Shown piece after piece: positions 4,947 to 7,961 of a DNA stretch of 7,961 nucleotides. The DNA is from Spirochaetaceae bacterium. GTDB taxonomy: Bacteria > Spirochaetota > Spirochaetia > Treponematales > Rectinemataceae. A model generated the notes under the pieces. It had not been told where the DNA came from. It saw nothing but the letters and a program-made list of their open reading frames with translations, and searched no databases. The DNA lies in the NCBI GenBank assembly GCA_016794765.1, contig JAEUJG010000416.1, forward strand, positions 1-7,961, given 5' to 3'. Position 1 is the first letter of the stretch; every line of letters starts with the position of its first letter. The position numbers and the translations under genes are program-made.

Positions 4947-5638
4947 TGCGTCGTGTCGCGCGGCCGCGGAGCCTTGTCTGCGCCCTGTTCATCCTTTTCG
5001 CCGCGGCGGCGCCGGCCCAAGAGTTGGCGGCGTGGTTCGACGGGGCGCCGGAGGCCGCTCCGTACGCCGCGGCGCGGGAACGGGTGCTCAAGGCCGCGGC
5101 GGCCGCGCCGGACCTGCCTGAAGGCCTTCTCGTGGAGCGCTTGGTCGAAGGCGCGCGGAAGCGCGTGCCGCCGGACCGCTTGGCCGCGGCGCTGGAGGCG
5201 GAGATCGCCAGGCTCGCCGACCTGTCCCCGCTCTTCGATCGCGCCAAAACGGATCCGGAAGCCTTTCGCGAACTCCTCGCGGAGGGCGGTCTCCTCCTCC
5301 GGGCCGGCGCCTCGCGCGCCGAAATCGCCTCCGCCCTGGCGGTCGCTTCCCCGGGCGAGGAGGGGTCGCGGCGGGCCCTCGCGGCGGTCTCCCTCCTTGT
5401 CGCCCTCCGCGCCCGCTTCGACCTGGGCGCGGCCGAAGGTTCGCGGCTCGCTGCGGCGCTCGTGCGCGGCGCGGTGCCGCGCGACAAATTCCAAAACCTC
5501 CTCTCGGTTTTCGCGCGATGGAAGGCCCAAGGCCTTTCCGTCGCCCGCGTATCGGCCGTGGTCGCCGAGGCGCTCGAGGCCGGCGCCTCGCTCGAACGCG
5601 TCGAGAGGGAACTTCAACGAAGGACTGGCAAGCCATGA
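4946..5638 (+). CDS. Exported helical-repeat protein of unknown function
   Basis: Predicted protein of 230 residues, not assigned to a named family. The signal peptide is clear: MRRVARPRS, core LVCALFILFAAAA (10-22), cleavage probably after PAQ (23-25). The mature region is helical and contains five or six copies of a short turn-helix motif of the form G-A-x-x-x-x-(V/I/L)-x3-(L/V). The best are RAGASRAEIASAL (119-131), AQGLSVARVSAVV (194-206) and EAGASLERVEREL (211-223), with looser copies near 73-83 and 174-186. The preceding protein carries one similar copy, so the two look related. The start overlaps the upstream stop by 1 bp and the stop overlaps the beta-barrel gene by 4 bp, so the three are made together. 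A periplasmic partner or chaperone of the barrel protein is one guess. Frames on the opposite strand over it are shadows. Confidence 0.8.
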   Translation: MRRVARPRSLVCALFILFAAAAPAQELAAWFDGAPEAAPYAAARERVLKAAAAAPDLPEGLLVERLVEGARKRVPPDRLAAALEAEIARLADLSPLFDRAKTDPEAFRELLAEGGLLLRAGASRAEIASALAVASPGEEGSRRALAAVSLLVALRARFDLGAAEGSRLAAALVRGAVPRDKFQNLLSVFARWKAQGLSVARVSAVVAEALEAGASLERVERELQRRTGKP

Positions 5639-6525
5639 AGCGACTCTTCATCCTTCGCGCCGCCGCGGCCGCGATCGCCCTTTCCGCGGCCGTTCCCGCC
5701 TTCGCCGAAATCTCAGTGGAGACCTTCGGCGGCTATGGTACCGTCGGCGGCGCCCTGGCGGGAGCGGCCGGCGGGGCTACCTTTGAAACCTTGGGAACCG
5801 CTCTCGGGCTCAGGCTTTCCTGCGACGGGGAGGGCGTCTACGCGCGGGACGGGGTGGGGCTTGGCCAAGGAAGCGCGACCGCGCAGGTCGCCGCGGGCTC
5901 GGGCGTTTTTTCCCTTCTCGGCAGCATCGAGGGCGGCGCCTACGCGAAGCGCGCCGGCGCCGGTTGGCTCGCGGGAGCCAGCCTGGGCCTGACCCTCAAC
6001 GGCGAGGAGGCTTCGGCTTCCCTTGTTCCACGCGTCCTCTACGATTCGGGGCCCGAAGGTTTTCTCGAACTGGGCGGCCGACTCGCCGCCTCCTTTCTCG
6101 CGGGAGACGCGGTCCTGAAGCCGGAAATGGACCTTGCCTGGCAGTCGGCCGCCGACGGTTCGACCGCGTTCGCGCTGTCGCCGGGCCTTGGCTTTTCCTG
6201 GTATCCCGGCTTTCCCGTCGCCGCGGCCTTCGGCGCCGGCTGGCGACGCGTCAGCCTCGCGACGGGCTCGACGGTCGATTCGGTCCCGGCTTTCGCTTCC
6301 CTGTACGGCGCCGCGGGGCGCGCGCTGTCGTGGAGCGTCGACGCAAGCCTGGAGTTCGGTCTCGCGGACCTCACCCTGTTCGCGGCCATGGCCGAAGCCG
6401 AGCTGGGTTTTGCCGTCGGGCGGTTCGCCGGCGGCGAAGTCGTCCTGCCCCTGGCCCTCTCTTGGGATCTCGACGCCGACGAGGGCTTCGCCGTCCGCGC
6501 CGGGCTGCGGGTCGCCCTCGATTGA
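5635..6525 (+). CDS. Predicted outer-membrane beta-barrel protein
   Basis: Protein of 296 residues with a typical signal peptide (MKRLFILR, core AAAAAIALSAAV, cleavage after AFA at 22-24). The mature chain has no hydrophobic helix. It is made of short alternating polar/non-polar stretches with many Gly, Ser and aromatic residues and Asp/Gly turns, for example LGTALGLRLSCDGEGVYARD (53-72), GFLELGGRLAASFL (142-155), LSPGLGFSWYPG (181-192) and EVVLPLALSWDLDADEGF (268-285). This is the pattern of a transmembrane barrel of roughly 12 strands, though the count is not secure. The C-terminus ends LRVALD rather than in the usual aromatic residue. The ATG at 5635 overlaps the previous stop (ATGA); the longer frame from 5518 lies inside the upstream gene. 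As last gene of the cluster it is a plausible final target of the sigma system. Substrate or function is unknown. Confidence 0.8.
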   Translation: MKRLFILRAAAAAIALSAAVPAFAEISVETFGGYGTVGGALAGAAGGATFETLGTALGLRLSCDGEGVYARDGVGLGQGSATAQVAAGSGVFSLLGSIEGGAYAKRAGAGWLAGASLGLTLNGEEASASLVPRVLYDSGPEGFLELGGRLAASFLAGDAVLKPEMDLAWQSAADGSTAFALSPGLGFSWYPGFPVAAAFGAGWRRVSLATGSTVDSVPAFASLYGAAGRALSWSVDASLEFGLADLTLFAAMAEAELGFAVGRFAGGEVVLPLALSWDLDADEGFAVRAGLRVALD

Positions 6526-6531
6526 AGGGCG
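6513..6531. other. Hairpin overlapping the beta-barrel stop codon, between convergent genes
   Basis: The 6-bp arms cgccct (6513-6518) and agggcg (6526-6531) flank a 7-base loop that contains the TGA stop. It lies at the meeting point of the two converging transcription units, where only 15 bases are non-coding. There is no T-run on either side, so a terminator role is weak and Rho-dependent ending is as likely. Confidence 0.25.
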
Positions 6532-6540
6532 TCCGGGGCC

Positions 6541-6840
6541 TCAGCGACCGTCGTCTTCCCCGCGGTTCGCGGCCTTCCCCGCGAGACGCGACAATCCGCC
6601 GCCGGCCAGGGCCGCCGCGATGAAGACGCCGGTTGCGGGCAACGCGAGGGCGCCGCGGAAGGCAAGGAGGGGGAGGACGGCGGCCAGGCAGGCCGCGAGG
6701 AAGAGCGCGGTCCGGAGGAGGTAGCCGCGCCGCGCCTTGGCGTCCAGGCGGACCGCTTTCGCGGCGAAGGGGACGAGGAGGAAGAGGGCCGGGCCGAGGA
6801 GGCAGGCGAGGCCCAGGACCGCGAGGCCTTCGGTTTTCAT
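6541..6840 (-). CDS. Small inner-membrane protein with three predicted helices
   Basis: Protein of 99 residues, no named family recognised. Three hydrophobic segments are visible: LAVLGLACLLGPALFLLVPF (6-25), LLRTALFLAACLAAVLPLLA (41-60), and about 65-82 (ALALPATGVFIAAALAG). A basic loop, KAVRLDAKARRGY, lies between the first two and a charged tail (GKAANRGEDDGR) at the end. The ATG at 6838-6840 overlaps the stop of the DUF58 gene (ATGA), and GGAGG lies 5 bases upstream, so it is the coupled downstream partner of DUF58. The open frame continues upstream to 7323, but that extension is antisense-like shadow within DUF58 and has no membrane character. It may be a membrane partner of the DUF58 protein; nothing shows this beyond coupling. 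Confidence 0.8.
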   Translation of the reverse strand: MKTEGLAVLGLACLLGPALFLLVPFAAKAVRLDAKARRGYLLRTALFLAACLAAVLPLLAFRGALALPATGVFIAAALAGGGLSRLAGKAANRGEDDGR

Positions 6841-7961
6841 CGACGCCTCCCCGCGCCCCGGAGCGGGCCCCGTAGCGGCGAGTCGGGCCGCCAGTCCAGG
6901 ACTTCGATTCCTGCGTTGGCGAGCCGCGCGCGAAGCGTCGCGTACTCGAGCTCGAGGACGCGGCGCGCCGCGGCTTCGGCGCCGGGGCGTTTCGCGTCGC
7001 GCGCTCCGGCGGCTCCGGCGGCTCCGGTGGCTCCGGTGGCTCCGGTGGCTCCGGTGGCGGCGCCGGTGAGCGGATCGGGCCTGAGTATCGTGACCGAGTA
7101 GCCGAGGGCCGCCAGGCTCCGCAGGGGCTTCAGGTCCTCGCGGAGGAGGGGGCTCACGAGGAGGATCGAGGAGCGCGGCGGGAAGAGGCCGATGGGCAGG
7201 TTGTCGAAGCGCTCGAAGGCGGAGTGGTCGCCGAGGCTCGCGCGGGCCGCCGCCAGGCGGATCTTGAGGCCTTGCTCGCGGCCGAGCCCCGGGGCGGTCC
7301 ATTCCACCGTGGCGCCGTAGCACAGGAAGGCCACGCGGTTACCCCCTGCGAGGAGGACCCCCGCCAGGGCGGCGGCCGCGGCGACCGCCGATTCGAAGAG
7401 TCCGAGGCTGTCGTAGGCGCCGGAGCGCGCGTCGAGGATGACGCCGACGTCGAGGGCGCGTTCCTCCTCGAAGACATTGACGACTCCCTGCCCCCAGAGG
7501 GCCTCGGCCCGCCAATTGAGGCTCCGCAGGGGATCGCCCGGCGCGTATTCGCGGGTGCCGGCGAAGTCGGTGCCGCCGCCCCGCCTCCTCGAGCCGCTCT
7601 TTCCCGCGAAGGCCCGGGCGGCCGCGGCGGTCAGGGCCGGGTCCGGAGGCTCGAGGGGGCGCGGCTCCGCGACGAGGATCGATTCGCAGGGGACGGCCGC
7701 GCGCGCCTCCGTCGCCGCGAAGGGCTCGCGGGCGACGGCGAGGAGGGGGCCGAAGCGGTGGAATCCGCGGGGGAAGACGGCGCGATAGGCGAACTCGATC
7801 GTGGCGCCGGCCTCGAGGCTGCCCCTCCAGCGAAGCCCGCCAGAGGCCGGGACGGCGCCGGCGGGAAGGGTCTCCGCGAGGAGGAGCTCGTCGAGCCGCG
7901 CTCCCTCGTTCCTGACCGCCAGCCGCACCTCGACCTCGGCCCCGGCGGGCGCGAAGGCGGG
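6837..7961 (-). CDS. DUF58 domain protein (MoxR-associated type), N-terminus beyond right edge
   Basis: Open to the right edge, with 374 residues in the window. A GTG at 7928 could start a frame, but the 11 codons before it (PAFAPAGAEVE) continue the same beta-strand pattern, so the gene begins outside. The left-hand part (to about 7690) is a beta-rich Ig-like region (NEG, RWRGSLEAGATIEFAYRAVF). The DUF58 signature is complete at about 7476-7574: GTDFAGTREYAPGDPLRSLN, then WRAEALWGQGVVNVFEEER. A vWA-like fold follows (DVGVILDARSG; SSILLVSPLL; YSVTILRPDP). Such proteins usually sit next to a MoxR-type AAA+ ATPase and vWA proteins in Bat-like clusters. None is inside the window, but one may lie to the right, upstream. 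The metal-site motif DxSxS reads DARSG, so it is degenerate. A 9-bp tandem repeat adds an Ala-Thr-Gly linker near the C-terminus. The stop overlaps the next gene by 4 bp. Confidence 0.9.
   Translation of the reverse strand, partial: PAFAPAGAEVEVRLAVRNEGARLDELLLAETLPAGAVPASGGLRWRGSLEAGATIEFAYRAVFPRGFHRFGPLLAVAREPFAATEARAAVPCESILVAEPRPLEPPDPALTAAAARAFAGKSGSRRRGGGTDFAGTREYAPGDPLRSLNWRAEALWGQGVVNVFEEERALDVGVILDARSGAYDSLGLFESAVAAAAALAGVLLAGGNRVAFLCYGATVEWTAPGLGREQGLKIRLAAARASLGDHSAFERFDNLPIGLFPPRSSILLVSPLLREDLKPLRSLAALGYSVTILRPDPLTGAATGATGATGATGAAGAAGARDAKRPGAEAAARRVLELEYATLRARLANAGIEVLDWRPDSPLRGPLRGAGRRR
6846..6850 (-). promoter_or_regulatory. Shine-Dalgarno sequence for the small membrane protein
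   Basis: The minus strand reads GGAGG, preceded by further G, 5 bases before the ATG at 6840. It supports this start over upstream in-frame alternatives and lies within the last codons of the DUF58 gene. Confidence 0.75.
7003..7056. repeat. 9-bp minisatellite, six units, inside the DUF58 gene
   Basis: Six perfectly phased units: two of gctccggcg (7003-7020), then four of gctccggtg (7021-7056). A degenerate remnant reaches about 7068. On the coding (minus) strand they give Ala-Thr-Gly or Ala-Ala-Gly triplets, forming a flexible linker between the last vWA-like strand (YSVTILRPDP) and the C-terminal helix (RRVLELEYATLRARL). The unit is a multiple of three, so copy-number change keeps the frame. 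Confidence 0.9.

Noticed and set aside
4381..5487. Minus-strand open frame of 368 codons opposite the two small exported genes
   Set aside because: The product is almost wholly Arg, Ala, Pro and Ser, typical of a shadow frame in about 70% GC DNA. The plus strand has signal peptides, a Shine-Dalgarno sequence and coupled starts.
7003..7068. CRISPR array
   Set aside because: The units are 9 bp and directly adjacent, with no spacers, and they continue the DUF58 reading frame. It is a minisatellite.
6841..7323. N-terminal extension of the small membrane protein to 7323
   Set aside because: The extra 161 codons are Arg/Pro-rich and overlap DUF58 in another phase. The ATG at 6840 has a strong ribosome site and the ATGA coupling.
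1..7961. Mobile element or horizontally acquired island
   Set aside because: I see no transposase, integrase, terminal repeats or tRNA end, and base composition is uniformly GC-rich throughout.

Overview
The window is a very GC-rich stretch of bacterial chromosome with dense, short-spaced genes. Four exported products, including a likely outer-membrane beta-barrel, point to a diderm (Gram-negative type) bacterium. The sequence does not settle the phylum. A GC-rich spirochaete or another GC-rich diderm lineage (Acidobacteriota, Gemmatimonadota or Myxococcota type) would fit, and I hold this loosely. I see no rRNA, tRNA, CRISPR array, insertion sequence or integrase.

Layout. (1) Positions 1-1359, minus strand: a sodium:solute symporter (SSS family) that runs off the left edge. 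(2) 1360-1605: a 246-base intergenic region with two small dyads and no gene. (3) 1606-3087, minus: an exported TPR-like protein. (4) 3088-3164: a 77-base divergent promoter region. It has a near-consensus -10 box 6-7 bases before each start codon and a 9-bp direct repeat. (5) 3165-6525, plus: a five-gene cluster. It encodes an ECF sigma factor, a membrane-spanning zinc-finger anti-sigma factor with an external CBM48-like (glycogen-binding fold) domain, two small exported helical proteins, and a predicted outer-membrane beta-barrel protein. (6) 6541-7961, minus: a 99-residue membrane protein and, upstream of it, a DUF58 protein that runs off the right edge. The two strands converge across only 15 bases at 6526-6540.

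The most interesting unit is the cluster at 3165-6525. The sigma and anti-sigma genes overlap by 4 bp. The three exported genes overlap each other by 1 and 4 bp. A 73-base gap with a strong hairpin and a strong Shine-Dalgarno sequence separates the two blocks. A reasonable model is that the external CBM48-like domain senses a carbohydrate or envelope state and releases the sigma factor, which then controls the exported block and perhaps the divergent TPR gene. The two small exported proteins share a repeated helix-turn motif with each other and look like members of one unnamed family. The domain calls for the symporter, sigma factor, anti-sigma factor and DUF58 are firm. The role of the exported block and the regulatory circuit are inference.
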